Shown one piece after another: positions 26,405-34,703 of a DNA stretch of 64,000 bases. The stretch covers positions 62,001 to 126,000 of the forward strand of contig NZ_BBMZ01000015.1 in assembly GCF_000759795.1 (NCBI RefSeq), written 5' to 3'. The notes under the pieces are model-generated. The model was given only the letters and a program-made list of their open reading frames with translations, ran no database searches and had not been told where the DNA came from. Positions within the stretch are counted from its first letter, which is position 1; every line of letters starts with the position of its first letter. The position numbers were made by a program, and so were the translations under genes. Origin of the DNA: Pseudescherichia vulneris NBRC 102420. GTDB taxonomy: Bacteria > Pseudomonadota > Gammaproteobacteria > Enterobacterales > Enterobacteriaceae.

Positions 26405-27156
26405 AAAAGATTTTATCCCTGTTAACCCTGTTTGTAAGCTGCGCCACTCAGGCGCAATCCTCTGAATTACCCGAGGCTGTAAAGCAAGTCGAGAAGCAGG
26501 GAATTGAAATTATTAAACCGTTCAGCGCACCCGGTGGGGTAGAAGGGTGGTTAGGTAAGTATCAGGACATGGGGGTAACGCTTTACCTTACCCCCGATAA
26601 GAAGCACGTTATTTCAGGTTATATGTATGATGCGCAGGGAAATAACCTGAGCGAGAAAATCATTAACGATGAGGTTTATGTTCCGGCTGGCCGCGAAATG
26701 TGGAAGACGCTTACCACAGCACAGGGGATTGTAGAAGGCAGTAAGGACGCTAAATGTCAGGTGGTTGTGTTTGCCGATCCCTTCTGTCCCTACTGCAATA
26801 AGTTCTGGCACCAGGCCCAGCCTTTTATCAAGGACAAAAGTATCAGCACGAAAACATTGCTGGTCGGTGTGATCCGCCCCGACAGCGGTCAGTATGCAGC
26901 GGCGATCCTCTCCGCCCAGCATCCAGATAAAGTCTGGTATGACCTTGAAAATTCTGACGGAAAAAATAAACCTGAACTGAAAGAGAACACTCCGCCTGCT
27001 ATTTTTAAGCAGGTGCAACATAATCAGCAGCTTATGGAGAGTTTAGGGGCCACCGGTACACCGGCTATTTACTATCTTAATAAGGATCGTGCCTTACAAC
27101 AAATCCTTGGCTTGCCTAATGCTGAGCAAATGGCTAACCTGGTCGCCTGCAAATAA
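26401..27156 (+). CDS. dsbG: DsbG-type periplasmic disulfide isomerase / sulfenate reductase
   Basis: 251 residues: signal peptide (about 1-19), the dimerisation domain with GGVEGWLGKYQDMGVTLYLTP, and the thioredoxin domain with CPYC at about 129-132 and the cis-Pro loop TGTPAIYY. These match DsbG clearly rather than ScsC. DsbG protects single cysteines of periplasmic proteins from over-oxidation and is kept reduced by DsbD; here a DsbD-like ScsB is encoded in the same operon with a 4-bp overlap. scsC and scsD of Salmonella are absent. Confidence 0.88.
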   Translation: MKKILSLLTLFVSCATQAQSSELPEAVKQVEKQGIEIIKPFSAPGGVEGWLGKYQDMGVTLYLTPDKKHVISGYMYDAQGNNLSEKIINDEVYVPAGREMWKTLTTAQGIVEGSKDAKCQVVVFADPFCPYCNKFWHQAQPFIKDKSISTKTLLVGVIRPDSGQYAAAILSAQHPDKVWYDLENSDGKNKPELKENTPPAIFKQVQHNQQLMESLGATGTPAIYYLNKDRALQQILGLPNAEQMANLVACK

Positions 27157-27282
27157 TCTTCACTGGCCATTCTCAGGAATGGCCTTAATAGATAAAAATA
27201 TAATTGCGCAGTAGGTCTTAGTAACAATCATCTACGAGCTTAGACTCTACTAATATACTGATTTTTCATCTGAGAGGTTCAT

Positions 27283-28263
27283 GTGTCTGCGGTTCGTATT
27301 GTAGTCCTGGCTTTTGAAGGCGTCAGCTTGTTTCAGCTTTCCGTGCCCGCAGTAGCCTTCGGCGTTGTTAACAAGCCTGCAGGCTTTCCGGCCTACAATG
27401 TACAGTATTGCGCGCAGTCCCCAGGGCTTATTATCAGCGATCAGGGGCTGCCGATTACTGTTTCATCTGGCCTTGAGGCGATGCAGGATGCCGATATAAT
27501 TATCGTTCCAGCATGGAAGGATCCTGAAGAGGAAGTGCCTCATGATATCACCGAAGCTCTTAAAGCAGCAAATACAGAGGGTAAGCTGATCGTCGGGTTT
27601 TGCCTCGGGGCGTTTGTTCTTGGTGCCGCCGGGTTGCTTGCCGGACGGGAAGCGACGACTCACTGGGTTGCCCGCGATATTTTTTCGCGTCTTTTCCCTG
27701 ACGCGAAGTTTCGTCCGGATGTTTTGTATGTGACGGATGGAAATATTGTGACTTCCGCAGGCACCGTTGCGGCGTTTGATTGCTGCCTTGAAATGATCCG
27801 ACAACAGCATGGGTCTGATATGGCCAACCGGATAGCCCGACAACTGGTGACGCCGCCACATCGACAGGGGGGGCAGGCGCAATATATCGAACAACCGGTT
27901 CCGCAATTATCCTGTGTCGGACGCCTTGTAGAAGTACTGGAGTGGGCCCGTGAGCATTTGTCCGAACCTATAACCCTCGATATGCTGGCGAGCGTAGCGA
28001 AAATGAGTCGACGCACGTTTACTCGTCGTTTTCGCGACACAACCGGCACAACCGTCACGAAATGGCTAAATGCAGAGCGGGTTGCGCGGGCACAGCAACT
28101 ACTCGAAATCACGGAGCTGCCGGTAGAGTGCATCGCTTCAGAAGTGGGTTTCGGCACTCCCATGTCGTTACGCCTGCAATTTACGACTTATCTTGGCACC
28201 TCGCCTTCAGAATACCGGCGCACCTTCTGCCAGATGCGTAATGCATCGCCTGATCGAGAATGA
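27283..28263 (+). CDS. GlxA-family regulator, second of three
   Basis: 326 residues from a GTG at 27283 (GAGAGG 5 bp upstream; an ATG two bases earlier is out of frame). DJ-1 domain from VRIVVLAFEGVSLFQLSV with GFCLGAFVLGAAGLL near residue 110; C-terminal HTH pair (MSRRTFTRRFRDTTGTTVTKW, FGTPMSLRLQFTTYLGTSPSEYRR). Closest in pattern to the first GlxA at 19069. It precedes the luciferase-like monooxygenase on the same strand (131-bp gap). Confidence 0.9.
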   Translation: MSAVRIVVLAFEGVSLFQLSVPAVAFGVVNKPAGFPAYNVQYCAQSPGLIISDQGLPITVSSGLEAMQDADIIIVPAWKDPEEEVPHDITEALKAANTEGKLIVGFCLGAFVLGAAGLLAGREATTHWVARDIFSRLFPDAKFRPDVLYVTDGNIVTSAGTVAAFDCCLEMIRQQHGSDMANRIARQLVTPPHRQGGQAQYIEQPVPQLSCVGRLVEVLEWAREHLSEPITLDMLASVAKMSRRTFTRRFRDTTGTTVTKWLNAERVARAQQLLEITELPVECIASEVGFGTPMSLRLQFTTYLGTSPSEYRRTFCQMRNASPDRE

Positions 28264-28394
28264 GCAATTGGCCCAATAGTTTCTGATATTGTCATTCAGG
28301 TCAATTGTGCATTGTCGTTATTATCTCCAAAATTTGATCCTTCTGCGGCGTGTCTTAAAGGCGCAGTCGCTTAGTCATTTTAAGGATCTACTCT

Positions 28395-29486
28395 GTGAAT
28401 CAGGTTATTTTAGGTATGCGCCGGGGCGGGGCTCCGGTTCCTCTCTCTCTGCTGGACTTTGCCATGGCGGGAAAAGGGGTAACTGCCCATGAAGCACTGA
28501 CGGGCAGCATCAGGCTTGCCCGCCTGGCCGATAAGCGCGGTTTTACCCGTTACTGGCTTGCTGAGCACCATGCCATGCCTGGCGTAACTACGCCTTCTCC
28601 GCCGCTGCTGCTTGCTCGGCTCATCGGTGAAACCACCCATATCCGGCTCGGCGCTGGCGGTATGATGCTGCCTAACTTTCCGCCGCTGGTGGTTGCTGAG
28701 CAGTTCGGATTACTGGCCTCTCTTGCACCAGGGCGCATTGATCTAGGCGTAGGACGCGCGCCGGGTACAGATATGCTCACGGCATCAGCGCTGCGTCGCG
28801 GGGATATAGGGGCAGAAAGTTTCCCTAAACAACTTGATGAGTTATTACACTTCCTAAAGGGCGATTTCCCTGAAAGCCATCCATGGCAAAAAGGGGGCGT
28901 TTATGCTGTACCAGGGCCCGTGCAGGACCTGGAGAATGGGGTGCCTGGCGCTTATCAACGTCCCCCCGTCTGGTTGCTGGGATCTTCCGACTATTCGGCA
29001 CGGCTGGCAGCACAAATGGGATTTCCGTTCGCTTTCGCAGCCCATCTTGCCGATCAGAATGTCATGATGGCCATCAAAGTGTACCGACAGAATTTCCGTC
29101 CTTCCGCTGTTCTGGACCGGCCATATGTCATCGCCAGTTTTGGTGTAATGGCGGCAGATGATCCTCATGAAGCCCGACGCCAGGCATGGGCCTATTCCCA
29201 CGCCATGATGCGCATGAGCACCGGCCGTTCTTTCATTGTACCTACTCCGCAGGAAGCGGAAAACTACGCCTATTCTCTCGCAGAGTCACAGTTGATTGAA
29301 GCGTGGAATGCAAAAATAATGTGCGGTACCGGCATGCAGGTGGTTGATAAACTAACGGTCTGGCAGGAGCGCATTAATGCAGATGAGATTATGCTGCTTA
29401 ACCTGGGGCATTCTCAGGAGGCTATTTATCGCTCGACTGAACTGATTGCGGATGCGTATGACATGCCAGTCGCCTGCGCAAGGTAA
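28395..29486 (+). CDS. LLM-class flavin-dependent oxidoreductase (luciferase-like)
   Basis: 363 residues from a GTG at 28395 (AAGGA 8 bp upstream). TIM-barrel monooxygenase pattern: YWLAEHHAMPGVTTPSPPLL, IRLGAGGMMLPNFPPLVVAEQFG and LAPGRIDLGVGRAPGTD, typical of the MsnO8/YhbW group. Uses reduced FMN from a separate reductase to oxidise an unknown small molecule. Probably coregulated with or controlled by the GlxA protein encoded just before it. The next gene is convergent. Confidence 0.88.
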   Translation: MNQVILGMRRGGAPVPLSLLDFAMAGKGVTAHEALTGSIRLARLADKRGFTRYWLAEHHAMPGVTTPSPPLLLARLIGETTHIRLGAGGMMLPNFPPLVVAEQFGLLASLAPGRIDLGVGRAPGTDMLTASALRRGDIGAESFPKQLDELLHFLKGDFPESHPWQKGGVYAVPGPVQDLENGVPGAYQRPPVWLLGSSDYSARLAAQMGFPFAFAAHLADQNVMMAIKVYRQNFRPSAVLDRPYVIASFGVMAADDPHEARRQAWAYSHAMMRMSTGRSFIVPTPQEAENYAYSLAESQLIEAWNAKIMCGTGMQVVDKLTVWQERINADEIMLLNLGHSQEAIYRSTELIADAYDMPVACAR

Positions 29487-29547
29487 GCAAATCTACCGAA
29501 GAAAGCTGATAATGAAGCGTCCCTAAGAAGGGACGCTGGCATAGGAG

Positions 29548-30099
29548 TTATGCCGACAGGTAGTCTGACGTTGACTGGACTTTTCCATAGCCAAATTCAA
29601 ATGCCGCCATCATGGCAGCATGAACCTGTGCCGCCGGTACAGAGACGCCGCCAAATGTCAGGTCAAGGGTGGCGCAGGCGTCATGCAGAACGGTAACCGG
29701 ATAGCCCATGTCTGCCGCTGCTCTCACACACGCATCTACGCACATATGACTCATCGCCCCTACAATAATCACTTCTTCAACGTCCTTCGCTTCCAGCTGC
29801 GCTTTTAAGTCAGTTTCGCGAAAGGAGTTGATAAAGTTTTTTACGATTACCGCTTCACCCGCAGCTGGCGTGACCGATTCCTGAATTTTTACGCCATCTG
29901 TGCCTGGAATAAATACCGGCGCTTCGCCATTGGCGAACTCATGGCGAATATGGAAAACGGGGATGCCTTTTGAGCGCGCATCAGCAATAGCAAGGGCTGC
30001 GTTATTTGCTGCCGCCTCGATGCCGGTAAGGGGTAGTTTACCGGTTGGCAGATATTCGTTTTGCAAATCGATTACAATTAAACCGCGATGTTTCATCAT
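29548..30099 (-). CDS. cysteine hydrolase, isochorismatase family
   Basis: 183 residues. The Asp11-Lys86-Cys119 triad is present (VIDLQNEY, IVKNFIN, MSHMCVDACVRAA), with the cis-peptide stretch just before the Cys. Such enzymes hydrolyse amides or ureido groups of small molecules (nicotinamide, N-carbamoyl compounds) or isochorismate; the substrate is open. A tandem operator-like module lies about 60 bp upstream (30158-30196), and a copy of it lies before osmC. Confidence 0.88.
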   Translation of the reverse strand: MMKHRGLIVIDLQNEYLPTGKLPLTGIEAAANNAALAIADARSKGIPVFHIRHEFANGEAPVFIPGTDGVKIQESVTPAAGEAVIVKNFINSFRETDLKAQLEAKDVEEVIIVGAMSHMCVDACVRAAADMGYPVTVLHDACATLDLTFGGVSVPAAQVHAAMMAAFEFGYGKVQSTSDYLSA

Positions 30100-30157
30100 G
30101 TCATTCCTGTTGGCTTGCTTATTGAAGCAAAATTCTGACAGTATTTGAGTGCAGGAT

Positions 30158-30196
30158 GAAGTGGCGTAAACGACATTATTAGGGGCAATAGCGTCA
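30158..30196 (-). promoter_or_regulatory. tandem operator module A (before cysteine hydrolase)
   Basis: Read on the minus strand: half-site 1 TGACGCTATTGCCCC starts at 30196 and half-site 2 TGTCGTTTACGCC starts at 30175, exactly 21 bp later. 28 of 38 positions equal module B at 31199-31236, including the 21-bp spacing and the CCCCTAA-AATGTCG centre. About 60 bp upstream of the hydrolase start. Confidence 0.7.
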
Positions 30197-30201
30197 TTTT
30201 A

Positions 30202-31182
30202 TCAGGCGCTGTCCTTTGTCTGGCTGGCACTAAAGCGACGGCGGTACTCTCCAGGCGTCAGGCCCACAATGCGAGTAAAAATCTTACGTAATGCGCCCGG
30301 ATCGCTGTAGCCTACTTCCCAGGCGATGCGATCGAATGACTCACTACTGAATTGCAAAAGCTCCTGCGTGCGTCCTACACGGAGGTGCTGGCAATACTCA
30401 GTGCTGGTCATGCCCGTTGCTTTCTGAAATCGTCGCAAAAAGGTTCTTTCTTCTAATCCTGACAGGGATGCCAAAGTTGACATGGTGACATTTTTTGCCT
30501 GCGTTGCCTGGAGCCAGTGCTGCACCTTCAGGACTGATGCATCACCGTGCGAAAGGCGCGGCGAGAAGACACTATAGTAACGTTGCTCACGCCCGGGCGG
30601 ATCGACGAGCAGCATGCGTGCGGTATCTATCATCACTGTTGGACCCAGTAAGCGATGAACTAACCGTAAGCCGAGATCGGTCCACGACATCAGCCCTCCG
30701 GCTGTGATGATGTCCCCATCATCAATAATGAGCTGATTAGCATCAACTTCAATCTCTGGAAAACGTTGGCTAAGTAAATCGGCATAAGCCCAGTGGGTCG
30801 TCATTTTACGGCCATCCATTAATCCTGTTGAAGCGAGTACAAATGCACCGGCGCAAACTGAGCCCAGGATAATACCGCGATCGCGTAGTCTGGTTAGCCA
30901 TCGCGTTAATTCAGGCGTTGCATCCACCACATCAGGCTCTTTTAATGTTGGCGGAATGATCATTGCAGAAAGTTCCGACGAAACAGCTCCCGGAACCGTA
31001 TCAAAAATGCATTGAGGTTCTTCTTGCGGACCAGGTTGTTGCCAGTGCGTCACTCTTAATAAGTTCTCATTATTTTTTTGATATTTCTGAGAAAACATAT
31101 TAGCTACACAAAATAGATCATTCAGACCAAGCACGGCGGCCTGCTGCACGCCCGGATAAATAAACAAACCTATTTCTACCAT
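30202..31182 (-). CDS. GlxA-family regulator, third of three
   Basis: 326 residues. DJ-1 domain MVEIGLFIYPGVQQAAVLGLNDLF with GSVCAGAFVLASTGLMDGR near residue 110; C-terminal AraC HTH pair (LEERTFLRRFQKATGMTSTEY, WEVGYSDPGALRKIFTRIVGLTPGEYRRRF). It differs in its N-terminus from the other two GlxA proteins here. Operator modules A and B lie at its two ends, pointing toward the hydrolase and osmC genes, so it most likely controls both and, through module B 17 bp before its own start, itself. Confidence 0.9.
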   Translation of the reverse strand: MVEIGLFIYPGVQQAAVLGLNDLFCVANMFSQKYQKNNENLLRVTHWQQPGPQEEPQCIFDTVPGAVSSELSAMIIPPTLKEPDVVDATPELTRWLTRLRDRGIILGSVCAGAFVLASTGLMDGRKMTTHWAYADLLSQRFPEIEVDANQLIIDDGDIITAGGLMSWTDLGLRLVHRLLGPTVMIDTARMLLVDPPGREQRYYSVFSPRLSHGDASVLKVQHWLQATQAKNVTMSTLASLSGLEERTFLRRFQKATGMTSTEYCQHLRVGRTQELLQFSSESFDRIAWEVGYSDPGALRKIFTRIVGLTPGEYRRRFSASQTKDSA

Positions 31183-31198
31183 TATTGTCTTCCCGTCA

Positions 31199-31236
31199 TG
31201 TCGTTTACGCCCCTAAAAATGTCGGTTTCGACGCTT
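31199..31236 (+). promoter_or_regulatory. tandem operator module B (between glxA-type gene and osmC)
   Basis: Half-site 1 TGTCGTTTACGCCCC starts at 31199 and half-site 2 TGTCGGTTTCGACGC at 31220, 21 bp apart. It points toward osmC and ends 65 bp before its start, the same geometry as module A and the hydrolase. A 13-bp core (TGTCGTTTACGCC) is identical to half-site 2 of module A. Confidence 0.7.
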
Positions 31237-31301
31237 GTTACCTTAACACTGCAAGAACACACTGGACAAAGTATTTAGGTGATTTTTAAAAGGAGATAAC
31301 T

Positions 31302-31724
31302 ATGACGACATTACAAATGAACTGGAGTGGATCAACCAAAGGCTCGGGAACTATTGAAGCAGATAAAATGAAGCTGCCCATTGCTATTCCAGAGCATTTT
31401 GGCGGGACAGGTGAGGGCGCTAATCCTAAAGAGTTGCTGGCGGCATCTGCAGCATCATGCTACCTAATGACTCTGGTAGCAATGCTCCAGGGGCATAAAA
31501 TTCCTGCAACAGGCGTTACCATGACGACAGAATTATCAGGTGATAAACCAGCTAATATGCATATCGTACATACTGTGCAGCTTGAGTTGCAAGAAGGTGC
31601 GCAGCCTGAACAGAAGCAAGATGCTCAGAGTTTGATTGAAAAGGCTGATAAGTCTTGCATGATAGGTAATCTTATTAAAGAGTCCGGTGTTAAAATTACT
31701 ATTACAAGCAAAGCAACAGCGTAA
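31302..31724 (+). CDS. OsmC-family peroxiredoxin
   Basis: 140 residues, single OsmC/Ohr domain. The two redox cysteines are Cys53 (AASAASCYLMT) and Cys119 (DKSCMIG), the spacing of the family. Reduces organic or hydrogen peroxides with thiols. AAAAGGAG lies 6 bp before the ATG. Divergent from the third GlxA regulator with operator module B between. Last intact gene of the accessory block before fhuE. Confidence 0.9.
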   Translation: MTTLQMNWSGSTKGSGTIEADKMKLPIAIPEHFGGTGEGANPKELLAASAASCYLMTLVAMLQGHKIPATGVTMTTELSGDKPANMHIVHTVQLELQEGAQPEQKQDAQSLIEKADKSCMIGNLIKESGVKITITSKATA

Positions 31725-31736
31725 ATATAAAAGGTA

Positions 31737-31784
31737 TGTGAAATTCGCGACAGAGGCGGGAGCAGAGAGGTGGCTGCTTCGATG
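31737..31784 (+). pseudogene. 48-bp internal fragment of a hok toxin gene
   Basis: 46 of 48 bases equal hok at 9095-9142, in the same orientation. The fragment encodes [16 protein letters not shown] in the hok frame and is flanked on both sides by unrelated sequence. No leader, helix or stop remains. Confidence 0.85.
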
Positions 31785-31795
31785 ACGATAAAAAA

Positions 31796-31814
31796 GGGAG
31801 CCTTTCGGCTCCCT
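31796..31814 (-). terminator. fhuE terminator
   Basis: GGGAGCC-TTTC-GGCTCCC with an A6 run on its left, giving a U tract on the minus strand. It marks the right edge of conserved sequence and has the same stem as the ptsG terminator. Confidence 0.85.
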
Positions 31815-31831
31815 CCTTCACATCACTGCTA

Positions 31832-34027
31832 TCAGAAACTGTAGTTAGCGCTGATAGAGAAGTTACGCGGCTCGCCATAGACAATGGTGCGGCTGTCGAT
31901 GTCGGTCTCGTAGGATTTGTCGAACAGGTTGTCGACGTTCGCCTGCAGAGAGAACGCTTTGGTGACCTGATAACGGGCAAACAGATCCACCAGTGCATAG
32001 CTGCCTTGCTCAGCGCGCAGCGTGCCGTCGGCAACCGCAACGTTAGACCAGACGCGGTTCTGCCAGTTGACGCCGCCGCCGACGGTCAGATCCTGAATGG
32101 TCGGCAGACGGTAGCTGGTGAACATCTTCACGGTGGTACGCGGCAGGTTCGGGTTAACGGCGTCGCCTTCGGCATCGTCCGCTACGTAGCGGGTGGCGCC
32201 AAAGGTCATCTGCCAGTTATCGGTCAGCGCCCCGTTGATCTCAAACTCAACGCCTTTGCTCACCGTGCCGTCCGCTTCGCGGTAGGCGGTTTCACCGTTG
32301 CTGCCAGGGATCACCAGACCGGTAGACTGCGCCAGGTGATCCTGCTCAATGCGGAACACGGCCAGAGAGGTGGTCAGACGGCTGTTCATCCAGTCCGCCT
32401 TCACGCCAGCCTCATAGTTATTACCGGTGATCGGCGACAGATACTTACGCTGTGCATCACGCTCGGTCTGCGGCTTGAAGATCGAGGTATAGCTGGCGTA
32501 GGTAGACCAGGTGTCGTTGATATCAAACACCACGCCCGCGTAAGGCGAGGTGTTGTTCTTCTCCATCTGCTGGTTCAGCGTATCCAAATTGTACTTGGTA
32601 TAGCGTGCGCCCAGGATCAGGTGCAGCGGATCGGCCAGCGAGAGGCGGGTCGCCGCATAGACGGATTTCTGGTGGATGGTATCATCCTGCGCCAGGCTCA
32701 GCGGGTTCCAGTTAGTCTGTGGGAAGTTACCGTTGTAATCAGCGTAGTTACCCAGCTGAGTATCGCCGATGTTCTCCCAGGAGCTGTAGTAGATGTTGTT
32801 CTGGCGGGTGTAGTTCGTCCCGATCATCAGCTCATGCTGACGGCCAAGCAGATCATAAGAGCCGTTAGCAAAGGTATCGATAGCATCAACTTTGCGCTTG
32901 CCGGTGTTGTAGCCGGTGCCGCCCACGAAAGGATAGGATGCGCCGTAGGGGCTGACCATCAGGCCGGTCTCACGGTCAACCTGGCCATCGAGATAGAGCT
33001 GCTTGCTGTCGAGATCCGTTTCGGTATGCGTGCCGTTGACGGTCAGCTGCCAGTTGTCGCCCAGCTTCTGCTTCAGCGTCGCGAAGGTACGCTCGGTCTC
33101 TTTGTCTACATAGGCCCACTCCGGCGCGGTGCTGAAGCTGCGGTCCGGGTTGACGCGGCCACCGTCGGTGTACCAGCGCGGAATGCCGCCCCAGGTTGGG
33201 CTGTTGGAGTTGGTCTCCTGGTAGTCGTAGCCGACGGAGAAGGTGGTCGCGTCGGTCAGATCGACATCCAGCACGCCGTAGAAGAATTTTTTCTCCTGGC
33301 TATAGCGATCCAGCCAGCTGTCATTGTGCTGGTAGCCCGACACCATGCGGCCACGAATGCGACCGTCATCGGTGAGCGGGGTAGAGAGGTCGGCCACGTA
33401 GCGCTGCTTGTTCCAGCTGCCATACTCAGCGGAGACGTTGCCGGTAAATTCACGGCTGTCGGCGTGCTTGCGCACCAGGTTAATGGCGGCGGAGGGGTTG
33501 CCGGAGCCGGTGGTCAGGCCGTTCGCGCCGCGAACCACTTCCACACGTTCATACAGAGCGGTGTCGGACAGGGAGTCGCCCAGGTTCCAGCGGGTTTCGA
33601 ACAGGGTCGGAATGCCGTCGACCATGAAGTTATCGATCTCAAAACCGCGGGAGTAGAAGTTGATGCGTTCAGAGTCCGTCGCGCTTTGGGTAATACCGGT
33701 GGTGTTTTTCAGCACGTCGCCAACGGATTCCAGCTTCTGATCCTTCATGCGCTGTTCGCTGATGATGCTCACGGACTGGGGAATATCGCGCGGAACCAGC
33801 AGCATTTTGGTGCCGGAGGTGGTGGTTTTGACGCTGTAGTCCTGGCGCTCCTGATCGGCATAGGCGCTGTCTGTGGAGCCATCAACAATAACGGTATCGC
33901 CCGCGGTGGTATCCGGCGTGGCGGCAACGCCAGCGGCAGGAGCAAGTGCAAAGGCAATACAGACTGCCAGCAGTGATGGCGCGGCGGCAGGACAGCGTCC
34001 ATCCCTGGCGTGAACGGTGAAAGACAT
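31832..34027 (-). CDS. fhuE: TonB-dependent receptor for coprogen/rhodotorulic acid
   Basis: 731 residues from the ATG at 34027; an in-frame TTG further upstream is unlikely. Signal peptide to about residue 36, TonB-box-like DTVIVDG, the plug domain (RDIPQSVSIISEQRM, FYSRGFEIDNFMVDGIPT, ERVEVVRGANGL) and the 22-strand barrel ending in SANYSF with the C-terminal Phe of outer-membrane proteins. Long stretches equal E. coli FhuE (DPLHLILGARY, YASYTSIF, NNYEAG). Takes up ferric coprogen. In E. coli its left neighbour is ptsG; hinT is divergent on the right, as there. Confidence 0.97.
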   Translation of the reverse strand: MSFTVHARDGRCPAAAPSLLAVCIAFALAPAAGVAATPDTTAGDTVIVDGSTDSAYADQERQDYSVKTTTSGTKMLLVPRDIPQSVSIISEQRMKDQKLESVGDVLKNTTGITQSATDSERINFYSRGFEIDNFMVDGIPTLFETRWNLGDSLSDTALYERVEVVRGANGLTTGSGNPSAAINLVRKHADSREFTGNVSAEYGSWNKQRYVADLSTPLTDDGRIRGRMVSGYQHNDSWLDRYSQEKKFFYGVLDVDLTDATTFSVGYDYQETNSNSPTWGGIPRWYTDGGRVNPDRSFSTAPEWAYVDKETERTFATLKQKLGDNWQLTVNGTHTETDLDSKQLYLDGQVDRETGLMVSPYGASYPFVGGTGYNTGKRKVDAIDTFANGSYDLLGRQHELMIGTNYTRQNNIYYSSWENIGDTQLGNYADYNGNFPQTNWNPLSLAQDDTIHQKSVYAATRLSLADPLHLILGARYTKYNLDTLNQQMEKNNTSPYAGVVFDINDTWSTYASYTSIFKPQTERDAQRKYLSPITGNNYEAGVKADWMNSRLTTSLAVFRIEQDHLAQSTGLVIPGSNGETAYREADGTVSKGVEFEINGALTDNWQMTFGATRYVADDAEGDAVNPNLPRTTVKMFTSYRLPTIQDLTVGGGVNWQNRVWSNVAVADGTLRAEQGSYALVDLFARYQVTKAFSLQANVDNLFDKSYETDIDSRTIVYGEPRNFSISANYSF

Positions 34028-34342
34028 GGTGAACCCTTTTCGCAAGTTAAATAGTGCGCTCTGACCGATACGTTGCCGATGCCGAGCGTGCTGTGTTTGT
34101 TCTCATCATGCAATTGCGCATGAAAATGCAAATGCGAAATATACGCATTCATCTTATCGCTGTAAACAGATGTAATATTTATTAAGTGAATTATTGCAGG
34201 GCGTTGAGTGGCGAAAAATCAGACGTAACGGCAGTGCTTAATCCTAATGCGTGAAGAAAAGCGGCGTAATAGTTGAAACATCAGGAGATTCTCGATCATA
34301 CTCTCTTGTTGAGTCCCGCAGTTATTCATTAAGGAAGACGTC
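34028..34342. other. fhuE-hinT divergent region
   Basis: Holds both promoters. Near the fhuE side is the inverted repeat AATGCG-N7-CGCATT (about 34131-34149) and A/T-rich hexamers TGCAAATGCGAAAT that could belong to a degenerate Fur box; no textbook 19-bp Fur site is visible. hinT has GGAAGACG before its ATG. Confidence 0.45.
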
Positions 34343-34699
34343 ATGGCCGAAGAAACGATTTTCAGTAAAATTATCCGCCGCGAAATTCCGTCGGATATCG
34401 TCTGGCAGGATGAGCTGGTCACGGCATTCCGTGATATCTCTCCGCAAGCGCCGACGCATATCCTGATTGTGCCTAACCTGCTGATCCCAACGCTAAACGA
34501 CGTCTCCGAGGCGCACGAGCAGGCGCTGGGGCGTATGCTTACCGTCGCCGCGAAGCTTGCTGCTCAGGAGGGGATTGCCGAAGATGGCTATCGGGTGATC
34601 ATGAACTGCAACCGCCACGGTGGCCAGGAGGTGTACCATATTCACCTGCATCTGCTGGGTGGTCGCGCGCTGGGTCCCATGCTGACACATAAAGGTTAA
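34343..34699 (+). CDS. hinT: purine nucleoside phosphoramidase, HIT family
   Basis: 118 residues. The HIT motif HIHLHLL follows GGQEVY near residue 97-110; the N-terminus [18 protein letters not shown] equals E. coli HinT. Hydrolyses adenosine 5'-monophosphoramidates, including aminoacyl-adenylates. First of the run hinT-ycfL-lpoB-thiK-nagZ-ycfP with gaps of a few bases or overlaps, as in E. coli. Confidence 0.97.
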   Translation: MAEETIFSKIIRREIPSDIVWQDELVTAFRDISPQAPTHILIVPNLLIPTLNDVSEAHEQALGRMLTVAAKLAAQEGIAEDGYRVIMNCNRHGGQEVYHIHLHLLGGRALGPMLTHKG

Positions 34700-34703
34700 A
34701 CCG

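Noticed and set aside
9095-31784. Target-site duplication of a transposon
   Set aside because: 48 bp with two differences inside a coding gene is far too long for a usual duplication and no transposase or terminal inverted repeats are present.
32006-33976. 656-codon open frame antisense to fhuE
   Set aside because: It lies wholly over fhuE in the complementary frame; high G+C third positions keep it open. No RBS, no recognisable domain, composition is a mirror of the receptor.
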